This document shows, in pieces, positions 33,722-41,604 of a DNA stretch of 64,000 nucleotides (position 1 is the stretch's first letter; each line of letters begins with the position of its first letter). This DNA comes from Haloarcula nitratireducens (lineage in GTDB: Archaea; Halobacteriota; Halobacteria; Halobacteriales; Haloarculaceae). A program made the position numbers and the translations under genes. The stretch is taken from NCBI RefSeq assembly GCF_019599505.1, contig NZ_RKLT01000001.1, positions 434,001 to 498,000 on the forward strand, given 5' to 3'. The notes under the pieces were generated by a model. That model made no database searches. It was not told the origin of the DNA and saw only the letters and a list, made by a program, of their open reading frames with translations.

Positions 33722-34171
33722 ATGCCAGGCCTCTATTACGAGGAGTTCGAGGAGGGCGAGACCATCCGTCACGGGAAGCGCCGGACGATAAGCGAGAGCG
33801 ACAACCAGCGCTTCTGCGACCTGACGATGAACCAGCAGCCGCTCCATCTCGACGCCGAGTTCGCGGGTGAAACGCAGTTCGGCGAGCGACTGGTCAACGG
33901 CCTCTACACGATGTCGCTGGCGGTGGGGCTGACCATTCCGGACACGACGGACGGCACTATCGTCGCCAACCTCTCCTACGACGACGTAGAGCATCCCGCG
34001 CCGGTGTTCCACGGCGATACGATCCGCGCCGAGACGACGGTGACCGGGACGCGGCTCACCAGCGACGAGGAGCGCGGGGTCGTCACGATGCGGGTCGACG
34101 TGTACAAGCAGGACGACACGCTCGTCTGCACGTTCGAGCGGACCGCGCTGGTCGAGCGGAAACCGGAGTGA
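33722..34171 (+). CDS. MaoC-type hydratase
   Basis: 149 residues, single hot-dog fold of the MaoC (R-specific enoyl-CoA hydratase) family. The active-site region is HGKRRTISESDNQRFCDLTMNQQPLHLDAEFA: residues from the pattern D-x4-N-P-x-H are replaced by (T)MNQQPLH, keeping the His that activates water and a nearby acidic residue. Length fits single-domain members that act as dimers. Divergent from citE, and coupled through a GTGA overlap to the downstream protease. Possible substrates are mesaconyl-CoA or an enoyl-CoA. Confidence 0.85.
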   Translation: MPGLYYEEFEEGETIRHGKRRTISESDNQRFCDLTMNQQPLHLDAEFAGETQFGERLVNGLYTMSLAVGLTIPDTTDGTIVANLSYDDVEHPAPVFHGDTIRAETTVTGTRLTSDEERGVVTMRVDVYKQDDTLVCTFERTALVERKPE

Positions 34172-35100
34172 CCGTGGCGGGAGCAGACGGAACTCGGACG
34201 AACGCGGCGCGGCCGGACGCCGCGCGACAGGACCCGAATCGCCCGGACACCGGCCGTCTCGCGCGCTTCGCCGTCGCGCTCGTCGGTCTCGCGGCACTCA
34301 TCGTCGCCGTCTCGCTTTCGACGGGGATTCGTATGGTCGTGCTGGCTCCCCTCTACATGTTCACGCCGATGGTCGCGGGCCTCGTCGCCGTGCTCACCAG
34401 CGACGTCTCCCCGTCGACGGTCGGCCTGCGAATCGGGCGGCCGCGGTGGCTGGCCGCCGCGGCGCTGGTCGCGCTGCCGCTCGTCGGACTGACCCTCGCT
34501 CTCTCGCTTGCGGTCCCCGGCGCGTCCTTCGACCCGACGGCGAATCCGCTGCCGGGCGTCCCGCTCCCCGGCGGTGTGGCGGGTCTGTTCGTCGTCTTCG
34601 GAATCGTCCTCGTCGCCGGAGTGACCATCAACGCCGTCTTCGCCTTCGGCGAGGAGTTCGGCTGGCGCGGCTACCTGCTGTGGGAGCTCGCGCCGCTGGG
34701 GTTCTGGAGAGCGTCGCTCTCCGTCGGCGCGCTGTGGGGGCTGTGGCACGCGCCGGTCATCCTCGACGGCTACAACTTCCCGTCGTTCCCGGCGGTCGGC
34801 GTCGGGATGATGGTGCTGGCCTGCGTGGCGTTCTCGCCGCTGTACACCTATCTCGTCGTGCGCGCCGACTCCGTTCTCGCGGCGGCGCTGTTACACGGCG
34901 TCTTCAACGGCTCTGCCGGGTTCGTGGCGGTGTACGCGCGGTCCGATAGCGAACTGGTCGCGCAACTGGTCGCCAGCCCCGTCGGCCTCGCGGGGACTGC
35001 CGCGTTCGGACTCGCGGCGGCGCTGCTGGCGGTTCGCGGAACGCCGGAACTCGCTCGCGAGACGCTCGGCGGGACCTCCGCGAACTCGGCGGCCGACTGA
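34168..35100 (+). CDS. CPBP-family intramembrane metalloprotease
   Basis: 310 residues from a GTG overlapping the MaoC stop (GTGA). About eight membrane helices. The three family motifs are present: EEFGWRGYLL (EE-x3-R), GALWGLWHAPVI (x-x-x-H), and LLHGVFNGS (H-x3-N), which together make the zinc-binding active site of CAAX-type or bacteriocin-processing enzymes. An unstructured, charged 30-residue N-terminus precedes helix 1. Target unknown; many haloarchaea encode several paralogs. Convergent with the carboxylase gene after 6 nt. Confidence 0.88.
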   Translation: MTVAGADGTRTNAARPDAARQDPNRPDTGRLARFAVALVGLAALIVAVSLSTGIRMVVLAPLYMFTPMVAGLVAVLTSDVSPSTVGLRIGRPRWLAAAALVALPLVGLTLALSLAVPGASFDPTANPLPGVPLPGGVAGLFVVFGIVLVAGVTINAVFAFGEEFGWRGYLLWELAPLGFWRASLSVGALWGLWHAPVILDGYNFPSFPAVGVGMMVLACVAFSPLYTYLVVRADSVLAAALLHGVFNGSAGFVAVYARSDSELVAQLVASPVGLAGTAAFGLAAALLAVRGTPELARETLGGTSANSAAD

Positions 35101-35106
35101 CCGCCG

Positions 35107-36876
35107 CTACAAGATCGCGCCGTGCTTCTTCTCGGGGCGGTCCTTCTCGACGGTCTCGTACATCTCGAAGCGGGCGGCCAGTTCCGCGCGCAGGTCGCTC
35201 GGCGGGACGATCTCGTCGATGACCACCTCGCTGGCCATCCGGTGGGCGTCGATGTCGCGGCGGTACTCCTCGCGCAGTTCCGCCTCGCGCTCGGCCCGTT
35301 CCTCGGGGTCGTCGATGGCGTCGAGCTTGTTGGCGTAGACGGCGTTGATGGCTGCTTCCGGTCCCATGATTGCGATTTCCCCGCTCGGGAGCGCGAGCGT
35401 CGTCTCGGGGTCGTAGGCCGGGCCGGACATCGCGTAGATGCCCGCGCCGTAGGCCTTCCGGACGACGACGCACTGCTTCGGGACGGTGGCCGAGGAGGTG
35501 GCGTAGATCATCTTCTTGCCCGCCTCCAGGATCCCCTCCTTCTCGACGCCGGACCCCGCCATGAACCCCGGCGTGTCACAGAGGTACAGCAGGGGAACGT
35601 TGAAGGCGTCGCACTTCCAGACGAACTCGGCGGCCTTGCGGGCCGAGTCGGGGAAGATGGCCCCGGCGCGGTGGCTCGGCTGGTTGGCGACCACGCCGAC
35701 GGTGCGGCCGTCGATGCGCGCGAACCCGGTCAGGATCTCCTTGCCGTACTCCGGTTGGAGTTCGAAGAAGGAGTCCCCGTCCACCACGCGGTCGATGACC
35801 CGGTGCATGTCGTAGCCCTTGTTCGGTTCCCGCGGGACGACGCTATCGAGACCCTCGGGTGATTTCGACGGGGCGACGGGGTCTCGGCCGGGCGGCTTCT
35901 CCTCGCAGTTGTCCGGCAGATACGTGATCAGGTCGGCGACGAGCTCGCGGGCGTGTTCCTCGTCGTCGGCGACGAGGTCGGCGCTTCCCGAGTGGCGGGC
36001 GTGGACGTCCGGTCCGCCGAGCGTCTCTAAGTCGATGTCCTCGCCGGTGACCATCTCGACCATCCGCGGCGAGGCGATGGCCAGCGCGCTCATCCCGCGG
36101 ACCATCACAGTGAAGTCCGAGAAAACCGGCGTGTAGGCCGCCCCGGCGATGCAGGGACCGTAGAGCACGCAGATCTGCGGGACGGCCCCGGAGAGAATCG
36201 AGTGGTTGTAGTAGAACTTCCCGATTCCCTCGCGGTTCGCGAAGAAGCCGCGCTGTTGGTCGATCCGGCCGCCCGATGAGTCGACGAGGTACAGCGCCGG
36301 TCGGCCGGTCTTCAGCGCGCGCTGCTGGAGGCGCAGGAACTTCTCGACGCCGTGCTTGGCGACAGAACCGGCCTTGACGGTGAAGTCGTTCGCGGCGACG
36401 TGGACCTTCCGACCGTCGAGCGTCCCCGCGCCGGTGACGAGGCCGTCAGCCGGGAGCCGGTCGTCGTTGTCGCCCGCCTCGACGTCCGGGCTGTCCGGAT
36501 GCCAGTTGTCGAAGTTGGCAAACCGACCGTCCTCGAAGTCCAGTCCGTCCTCGCCGAACCAGAGGTCGAGGCGGTCGCGGACGAACAGCTTCCCCTGTTC
36601 GGCCAGTCGCTCGCGGTACTTCTCCGGGCCGCCGCGTTCGATGTCGGCGATCTCCTCGCGGAGGCGTTCCTCGCGGTCGGTCGGGCCGAGGTCCTCGTCC
36701 GGTTCGGGAGGGCTATCGGGTCCGTCGTCGTCCGTCTCGCTGACTTCGCGGACGAGCGTCGGTTCGTCGCTGTCGCCGACGAACACCTCGACGGTCTCGC
36801 CGACGTGTTCGGCGACGGCGGCGGCGATAGCGGACGCTTCCTCGCGGCTCGCGCCCGCCGCGATACGTACCTTCAT
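35107..36876 (-). CDS. acyl-CoA carboxylase carboxyltransferase (PccB/MccB type) with extra N-terminal domain
   Basis: 589 residues from the ATG at 36876. The carboxyltransferase core (from about residue 70) has the N- and C-terminal crotonase-like halves with GAGTLDGRKVHVAANDFTV, SGGRIDQQRGFF, GPCIAGAAYTPVFSDF and, in the second half, DTPGFMAGSGVEKEGI and GAGIYAMSGPAYDP. Residues 1-45 or so form a separate domain (GASREEASAIAAAVAEHVG...VEVFVGD) that resembles by eye the small PccX protein needed by Haloferax propionyl-CoA carboxylase. An acidic linker (about 46-68) joins them. Biotin carboxylase partner not in the window. Substrate propionyl-, methylcrotonyl- or acetyl-CoA. Confidence 0.88.
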   Translation of the reverse strand: MKVRIAAGASREEASAIAAAVAEHVGETVEVFVGDSDEPTLVREVSETDDDGPDSPPEPDEDLGPTDREERLREEIADIERGGPEKYRERLAEQGKLFVRDRLDLWFGEDGLDFEDGRFANFDNWHPDSPDVEAGDNDDRLPADGLVTGAGTLDGRKVHVAANDFTVKAGSVAKHGVEKFLRLQQRALKTGRPALYLVDSSGGRIDQQRGFFANREGIGKFYYNHSILSGAVPQICVLYGPCIAGAAYTPVFSDFTVMVRGMSALAIASPRMVEMVTGEDIDLETLGGPDVHARHSGSADLVADDEEHARELVADLITYLPDNCEEKPPGRDPVAPSKSPEGLDSVVPREPNKGYDMHRVIDRVVDGDSFFELQPEYGKEILTGFARIDGRTVGVVANQPSHRAGAIFPDSARKAAEFVWKCDAFNVPLLYLCDTPGFMAGSGVEKEGILEAGKKMIYATSSATVPKQCVVVRKAYGAGIYAMSGPAYDPETTLALPSGEIAIMGPEAAINAVYANKLDAIDDPEERAEREAELREEYRRDIDAHRMASEVVIDEIVPPSDLRAELAARFEMYETVEKDRPEKKHGAIL

Positions 36877-37009
36877 ACCACCCCACACGACCCCCGGGGT
36901 CACAGTAGTTACCCCGACGGGTCGCATCGCTGGCCGGTCGGTCGAAACGGAGCGTTACAGACGGAGAACTGGTTGGAACGGTGTCCGCGGCTGCGAAGTC
37001 GGTGGCGTT

Positions 37010-37897
37010 CTACCGCTGGTACTGCTCGACGGAGGCTTCGAGGCGGTCGATGAGGTCAGCGTTTCCGAGGTGGAGCGGCGTGCGCTCGTGGAGGTCGTCG
37101 GGGTTCCGATCGAGAAGAGAACGAGAACCGTCGGAGGAGCGGCCGCCCGCCGTCTCGACGATGTAGGCCATCGGCTGCCCCTCGAACTGGAGGCGGAGTT
37201 TCCCGTCGGGACTGGACTCCAGCGCGGGATAGGCGAAGATACCGCCGTAGTTGAGCACCTGGTTGATGTCGGCGATCATCGCGCCGCCGTAGCGCAGTTT
37301 CAGTTCCTGACGGACCTCCTCGGCGAAAGAGCCGAAGTTGTCGGTCCAGGAGTCGACGCCGCCGCCGAAGCCGAACACGGTCGGGTCTTCGGGGACGGTC
37401 ACGTCGTCGTCGACGAGGCGCTTCTCCTCGCTGTCGAGGATGTACTCCTCGACCGTGCCGTCGCGGGCGACGACCATCGAGGTGACGGGACCGTAGATGA
37501 CGAACCCGGCCGCCAGCAGGTCGCTGCCGTGGGTGGGGGGCTGTTCGCTGTAGACGCCGAAGATGGTCCCCATCCCGCTGTTGGGTTCGAGGTTCGAGGA
37601 GCCGTCGAGCGGGTCCATCGCCATGTGGACGTGCCCGTCGCTGGTCGTCACGTCCTCGCGCTCCTCGCTGGCGTAGGAGGCCACGCCGTCGATAGAGAGC
37701 ATGCGCTGTTCGAACAGTTCGTCCGCGCGAACGTCGGCGGCCAGTTGCTCGTCGCCGCTGGGGTTGACCGTCCCGCTGTGTTCGCGCTCCGTGGCGATCG
37801 CCGTGCGTACGTCCGCAGCGGTGTCCGCGATGGTGTCGATTACCTGTGCGACCGTTTGGTCGGCCTGGGCGGCCGAGGCGTCGGATGATTTACTCAT
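37010..37897 (-). CDS. fbp: fructose-1,6-bisphosphatase, class I
   Basis: 295 residues. Removes the 1-phosphate from fructose 1,6-bisphosphate in gluconeogenesis. The metal-binding signature MDPLDGSSN (94-102), preceded by the conserved EE pair at 78-79 (ASEEREDV), and the C-terminal GGRSSDG are present. Class I FBPases are the bacterial/eukaryotic type; in archaea they are characteristic of Halobacteria, which otherwise lack the archaeal type V enzyme. Length is slightly shorter than bacterial homologs, as usual here. Single gene with an acidic N-terminus. Confidence 0.93.
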   Translation of the reverse strand: MSKSSDASAAQADQTVAQVIDTIADTAADVRTAIATEREHSGTVNPSGDEQLAADVRADELFEQRMLSIDGVASYASEEREDVTTSDGHVHMAMDPLDGSSNLEPNSGMGTIFGVYSEQPPTHGSDLLAAGFVIYGPVTSMVVARDGTVEEYILDSEEKRLVDDDVTVPEDPTVFGFGGGVDSWTDNFGSFAEEVRQELKLRYGGAMIADINQVLNYGGIFAYPALESSPDGKLRLQFEGQPMAYIVETAGGRSSDGSRSLLDRNPDDLHERTPLHLGNADLIDRLEASVEQYQR

Positions 37898-38176
37898 TCT
37901 CGGAGATGCTGGGCGTCGGTTCCCGGACGTCGTACTGGTTAGTCGATAGCCGGCTCGGTCGTCCGGGTGTGAGCGCTGTCACGTCACTCGTCTATTCCGG
38001 CGCACCCCATAAGTATCTTGTTCCTGACATTTACTACGGAGCGAGTGAATTATTTGAATCGTCCGTTGTCTGGTGGTTTTAGCGTGGTAGTAAGTCACAC
38101 CTTTCGGTGATGGTAAGCAGATTTACCCTTCTACTACCGTCGGCAGACTTACACGAAATCGGATCGAACCTCGACT
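37898..38176. promoter_or_regulatory. fbp / hydroxyacyl-CoA dehydrogenase intergenic region with nested inverted repeats
   Basis: 279 bp of relatively AT-rich DNA. It contains GGTAGTA (38086-38092) with TACTACC (38132-38138), inside it CACC-TTTC-GGTG (38098-38109) and GGTAA-N6-TTACC (38112-38127). A possible TATA element, AGACTTAC (about 38145-38152), lies 25-32 nt before the dehydrogenase ATG. The repeats lie just upstream of it, as expected for a repressor or activator site. Confidence 0.45.
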
Positions 38177-39034
38177 ATGGAACTCGACGAAATCGACACC
38201 GTGGGCGTCGTCGGCGCGGGGACGATGGGAAACGGCATCGCGCAGGTCGCCGCGACCGCCGGCTACGACGTGGTAATGCGCGACGTCGAACAGCGCTTCG
38301 TCTCCGCGGGGTTCGAGGACATCGACGATAGCCTCGACCGGCTGGTCGCCCGCGACGAACTCACCCGCGAGGAGGCGGACCGCGCGCGCGGCCGCATCGA
38401 CGGCACCACCGACGTGGACGACCTGGCGGACTGCGACCTCGTCGTCGAGGCCGTCACCGAGGACATGGACGTCAAGCAGTCCGTCTTCACCGACCTCGCC
38501 GAGACGTGCGGTCCGGAGACGGTTCTCGCGACGAACACCAGCACGCTCTCGATCACGACCATCGCCGGCGTCGTCGAGGACCCGGAGCGCGTGCTCGGTC
38601 TGCACTTCATGAATCCCGTGCCGGTGATGAAAGGCGTCGAAGTCGTCGTCGGCGAGAAGACGGGCGAGGAGACGCTCGCGCTCGGTCACGCCTTCGCCGA
38701 GGACCTCGAAAAGGAGACGTGGGAGGCCGACGACAAGCCCGGCTTCGTCGTCAATCGCATCCTGATGCCGTGGATAAACGAGGGGATCCGCGCCTACGAC
38801 GAGGGCGTCGCCGAGGAGGCGGACATCGACCGCGGGATGACGCTCGGGACGAACGTCCCGATGGGACCGCTGGAACTGGCCGACCACATCGGGCTGGACG
38901 TGGTGTTGGACGCCTCCGAGACGCTCCACGAGGAACTGGGCGACCGCTACCAGCCGGCGTATCTCCTGAAACGCAAGGTCGCCGCCGGCGATCTCGGGAA
39001 GAAGACCGGCGCGGGCTTCTACGAGTACGACTGA
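38177..39034 (+). CDS. hbd: 3-hydroxyacyl-CoA dehydrogenase
   Basis: 285 residues. NAD-dependent oxidation of 3-hydroxyacyl-CoA in beta-oxidation. The NAD motif GAGTMGNG is at 13-20, the catalytic His lies in LGLHFMNPVPVM, with the assisting Glu in VEAVTEDM, and the C-terminal dimer domain holds PGFVVNRILMPWINEG and GPLELADHIGLDV. Length is normal for single-domain Hbd. Followed 89 nt later by an acyl-CoA dehydrogenase on the same strand, so a beta-oxidation operon is likely; the nested repeats upstream may control it. Confidence 0.92.
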   Translation: MELDEIDTVGVVGAGTMGNGIAQVAATAGYDVVMRDVEQRFVSAGFEDIDDSLDRLVARDELTREEADRARGRIDGTTDVDDLADCDLVVEAVTEDMDVKQSVFTDLAETCGPETVLATNTSTLSITTIAGVVEDPERVLGLHFMNPVPVMKGVEVVVGEKTGEETLALGHAFAEDLEKETWEADDKPGFVVNRILMPWINEGIRAYDEGVAEEADIDRGMTLGTNVPMGPLELADHIGLDVVLDASETLHEELGDRYQPAYLLKRKVAAGDLGKKTGAGFYEYD

Positions 39035-39123
39035 CCGAGACGGGACGATGGGGCGGATACGACCGACGACAACGGGTCGTCCGTTGCCGAACAGTAAAGG
39101 AGTGTGGCTCGATACCTACTCGC

Positions 39124-40314
39124 ATGGATTTCAGTCCCTCTGCGGAGCAGCGCCAGATACGGGAGATGGTCGCGGAGTTCGTCGACGAGGAGGTCGTTCC
39201 CCGGGCGGCCGACATAGACGCGGACGACGAGTTCCCGCGGGACCTCGTCGAACAGATGGCCGAACTGGGGCTGATGGGGATGCCGATTCCCGAGGAGTAC
39301 GACGGCGCGGGCCTCGATTACCACAGCTACGCGATGGCGCTCGAAGAGATCTCACGCGGCAGCGGCGGCCTCGGGACCATCGTCGCCGCCCACATCTCGC
39401 TCGCCTGCAACATGGTCTACGAGTTCGGCGACGAGGCCCAGAAGGAGACGTACCTCGCGCCGATGGCCGCGGGCGAAGACGTCGGCGCGTTCGCCCTCTC
39501 GGAAGCCGGGGCCGGCAGCGACGTGCCGGCGATGGAGACCACGGCGGAGCGTAGCGAGGCGCGAAGCGCCTCGGAACGGAGCGGCGTAGCCGCGGAGCGA
39601 GACGGCGACGGCTACGTCGTAAACGGCGGCAAGCTCTGGATCTCGAACGGCTCGGTCGCCGACACGGTCGTCCTCTTCGCCAAGACGGACCCCGAGGCAG
39701 ACAACAAAGGAATCTCCTCCTTCGTCGTCCGTCCGGAGGAAGACGACGGGTTCGTCGTCGAGGGGACCGAACACAAACTCGGCGACAAGGGCTGTCCGAC
39801 CGCCGAACTGCGCTTCGACGACATGTTCCTCCCCGAAGAGCGCCGCCTCGGCGAGGAGGGCCGCGGGTTCGTCCACGCGCTGAAGACGCTCAACGGCGGG
39901 CGTATCACGATCGCCGCCCGCGGGGTCGGCATCGCACAGGCGGCTCTCGACGAGTCGCTTCGGTACGCACAGGACCGCGAGCAGTTCGGCCAGCCCATCA
40001 GCGAGTTCCAGGCCATTCAGCACAAACTCGCGGACATGGACACCAAGACGTCGGCCGCCCGGATGCTGATGCACAGGGCCGCCGACCTGAAAGAGCGCGG
40101 CGAACCGTTCGTCAAGGAGGCCGCACAGGCCAAACTCTACGCCTCTGAGGTCTCCCGCGAGGTGGCCAACGAGGGCATCCAGATTCACGGCGGCTACGGT
40201 TACACCAAGGACTTCCCCGTCGAGCGGTTCTACCGCGACGCCAAACTCAACGAGATCTACGAGGGGACCAGCGAGGTGCTGCGAAACACCATCGCGGACC
40301 AACTGCTGGACTGA
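39124..40314 (+). CDS. acyl-CoA dehydrogenase with 16-residue insertion
   Basis: 396 residues. Landmarks: ALSEAGAGSD (FAD/substrate loop), LWISNGSVADT, YAQDREQFGQPI, HGGYGYTKDFPVERFYRDAKL and the catalytic Glu in IYEGTSEVLR. Between TTAER (139-143) and DGDGYVVNG there is an extra 16-residue Arg/Ser/Glu/Ala segment (144-159) absent from the paralog at 26.9 kb, where TTAER runs directly into DGDEYVLNG. Removing it gives 380 residues, the normal length. The insertion is in a surface loop, so activity is probably preserved. Third gene of the region's beta-oxidation set, 89 nt downstream of hbd. Confidence 0.9.
   Translation: MDFSPSAEQRQIREMVAEFVDEEVVPRAADIDADDEFPRDLVEQMAELGLMGMPIPEEYDGAGLDYHSYAMALEEISRGSGGLGTIVAAHISLACNMVYEFGDEAQKETYLAPMAAGEDVGAFALSEAGAGSDVPAMETTAERSEARSASERSGVAAERDGDGYVVNGGKLWISNGSVADTVVLFAKTDPEADNKGISSFVVRPEEDDGFVVEGTEHKLGDKGCPTAELRFDDMFLPEERRLGEEGRGFVHALKTLNGGRITIAARGVGIAQAALDESLRYAQDREQFGQPISEFQAIQHKLADMDTKTSAARMLMHRAADLKERGEPFVKEAAQAKLYASEVSREVANEGIQIHGGYGYTKDFPVERFYRDAKLNEIYEGTSEVLRNTIADQLLD
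39544..39599 (+). repeat. 48-nt palindromic in-frame insertion with 8-bp direct repeats
   Basis: GCGGAGCG occurs at 39544-39551 and again at 39592-39599, exactly 48 nt apart. The DNA between contains two hairpins, GAGGCGC-GAA-GCGCCTC (39556-39572) and GCGGC-GTA-GCCGC (39581-39593). Excising one copy of the direct repeat plus the insert restores the paralog's reading frame. This looks like a small inserted element with a target-site-like duplication. Confidence 0.75.
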
Positions 40315-40404
40315 ACGCCTGTGAAGACTGGCGAACAGCCGGTATTCCGGGGATTCCCGACGTAAGCGCGGTATAACTACGTCTCCGTCTTCGGAGGACC
40401 CCAC

Positions 40405-40764
40405 ATGGCACTCCTCGACTCCGTCGTCGTCTTCCTCGTCAGCCTGCTGGTCGGCGCGCTCGGCATCTACGTCGGCGCGCGCGTCGTCGCGGGCTACGAC
40501 GATTACACCTACGCCATCGTGACGGCGCTACTCGGGGCGATCGTCTGGGGCGTCGTCGGCTTTTTCTTCGGCTGGATCCCGTTTCTCGGACCGCTGCTCG
40601 TCCTCCTCGCGTACGTGGCCGTCATCAACGCCCGGTATCCCGGCGGGTGGGGGAACGCGATCCTCATCGCCCTGCTAGCGTGGGTCGCCTCGCTCGTCGT
40701 CCTCTATCTGCTGGCGCTGGTCGGCATCGCGGGCTTCGACGCCGTCGGCGTCCCGGGGGCCTGA
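40405..40764 (+). CDS. small four-helix membrane protein
   Basis: 119 residues. Almost all is hydrophobic: four helices (about 4-28, 33-52, 56-76, 84-110) with short polar turns such as ARYPGGWG. There is no charged residue inside the helices and no metal-binding motif. A GGTATAACTAC element about 26-36 nt upstream fits a leaderless promoter and supports this start. The protein is a common type in Halobacteria, without known role. Confidence 0.7.
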   Translation: MALLDSVVVFLVSLLVGALGIYVGARVVAGYDDYTYAIVTALLGAIVWGVVGFFFGWIPFLGPLLVLLAYVAVINARYPGGWGNAILIALLAWVASLVVLYLLALVGIAGFDAVGVPGA

Positions 40765-40868
40765 CTCGGCTTTTCAGTCGCCGTGACTCCGTCGAAGTTC
40801 TATTCTTCAGACGAAAGCTATCGTGGCGGGGGCGTTAGTTTGAGGTGCGAATCTATCGGTATCCTCGG

Positions 40869-41090
40869 TCAACAGCAGTCATTTTCATCCGGGTTCCATT
40901 CGCACGCATCGCCCGTTGTGAGGCTGTTCTCGTCGATGTACGCGGAGAGACAAGCGTAGTTACAAAAGTACGCAGGTGACCCGCAGTCCTCCGTACAATC
41001 ACGGATACAGATTGGGTCGTGGTCGAAGATACGCGACCCACAATACGCACAGGTCTCGTCGGCGTCTGGGGTTGTGATGGCCGTAGACAT
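40869..41090 (-). CDS. cysteine-rich zinc-finger-like small protein
   Basis: 73 residues with ten cysteines: Cys14, 17, 28, 32, 36, 43, 47, 63, 72 and 73. C14-x2-C17 followed by C43-x3-C47 (FCNYACLSAYI) resembles a TRASH/MYND-like treble-clef zinc site; C28-x3-C32-x3-C36 may hold a second metal. The end of the protein is CC. Composition and GC content are lower than in flanking genes, hinting at a different origin. A perfect palindrome (GAAAACGTTTTC, 41115-41126) lies about 25-36 nt upstream of the ATG. Possible metal-binding or regulatory protein; function unknown. Confidence 0.7.
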   Translation of the reverse strand: MSTAITTPDADETCAYCGSRIFDHDPICIRDCTEDCGSPAYFCNYACLSAYIDENSLTTGDACEWNPDENDCC

Positions 41091-41114
41091 ACCTGTGCTA
41101 AGGAATTTGCTACG

Positions 41115-41126
41115 GAAAACGTTTTC
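41115..41126 (-). promoter_or_regulatory. 12-bp palindrome upstream of zinc-finger gene
   Basis: GAAAACGTTTTC is a perfect palindrome 25-36 nt upstream of the start of the cysteine-rich gene. It overlaps the expected TATA position, so a protein bound there would block or direct transcription. No adjacent regulator gene is obvious. Confidence 0.4.
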
Positions 41127-41223
41127 TCGGTGAGTGGTGGGAGACTTGTCTTTACCGACCGAACTAGACTCCGAGCCGATCAGTCACGCCGGATCTAATA
41201 ACTCGGGAACTCCCTGACTCGCG

Positions 41224-41511
41224 TCACCGCCACGGCGTCGCCCGAAGCGCGTGAACGACGAGTAGCGTCCCGAGCGCGACGCTGAGCAGGGTGACGGCGA
41301 CGAGTCGCGCGGCGTGGACGGTGCCGTGTGATTCGACCGCCAACTCGGCGGTCGTCTCCCGCTGGAGGGTCCCGCTCGCGGCCGCCTGCATGCTTCCGGC
41401 GACGAGCGTCCGCACCCGCGACTGTGCCAGCCCGAAACACCCGCCGATTCCGGCGGCGACGCCGCTGCCGATGGCGGCGAGGGCGTCTCGCCGACGCCGA
41501 TCACTCATCAC
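41224..41511 (-). CDS. small membrane-anchored protein
   Basis: 95 residues (Met1 or Met2 start). The N-terminus is basic, [24 protein letters not shown], with a hydrophobic run that may be a signal or anchor and includes a Cys that could be a lipobox-like residue (IGGC). A second hydrophobic segment (about 68-88, [22 protein letters not shown]) is near the C-terminus. No family recognised. Divergent from thiC, sharing an upstream region of about 90 bp. Coding confidence is moderate because alternative frames on this strand are also open. Confidence 0.5.
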   Translation of the reverse strand: MMSDRRRRDALAAIGSGVAAGIGGCFGLAQSRVRTLVAGSMQAAASGTLQRETTAELAVESHGTVHAARLVAVTLLSVALGTLLVVHALRATPWR

Positions 41512-41572
41512 GCTAGGATCGACGAGTCGCCCACTTCGCTGTTCGGATGCGCGCGAGAACCGCCGACCCCAG

Positions 41573-41604
41573 ACTTATTACCTAGTAATATAACTAGATT
41601 ATCG
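41573..41604 (+). promoter_or_regulatory. thiC promoter with inverted repeat
   Basis: ACTTATTA (about 41573-41580) lies 25-32 nt before the thiC ATG at 41605 and can serve as TATA box. CTAGT-N6-ACTAG (41582-41597) is a 5-bp inverted repeat covering the expected transcription start. There is no room for a TPP riboswitch. A thiamine repressor such as ThiR, known in Haloferax, is a candidate binder. Confidence 0.5.

Noticed and set aside
38506..39123. Upstream extension of the acyl-CoA dehydrogenase frame to 38506
   Set aside because: The extension overlaps the hbd gene in another frame and encodes Arg-rich sequence. The conserved protein starts at 39124.
41512..41604. TPP riboswitch before thiC
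   Set aside because: Less than 100 bp to the divergent gene, no thi-box sequence, and the probable transcript has no leader.
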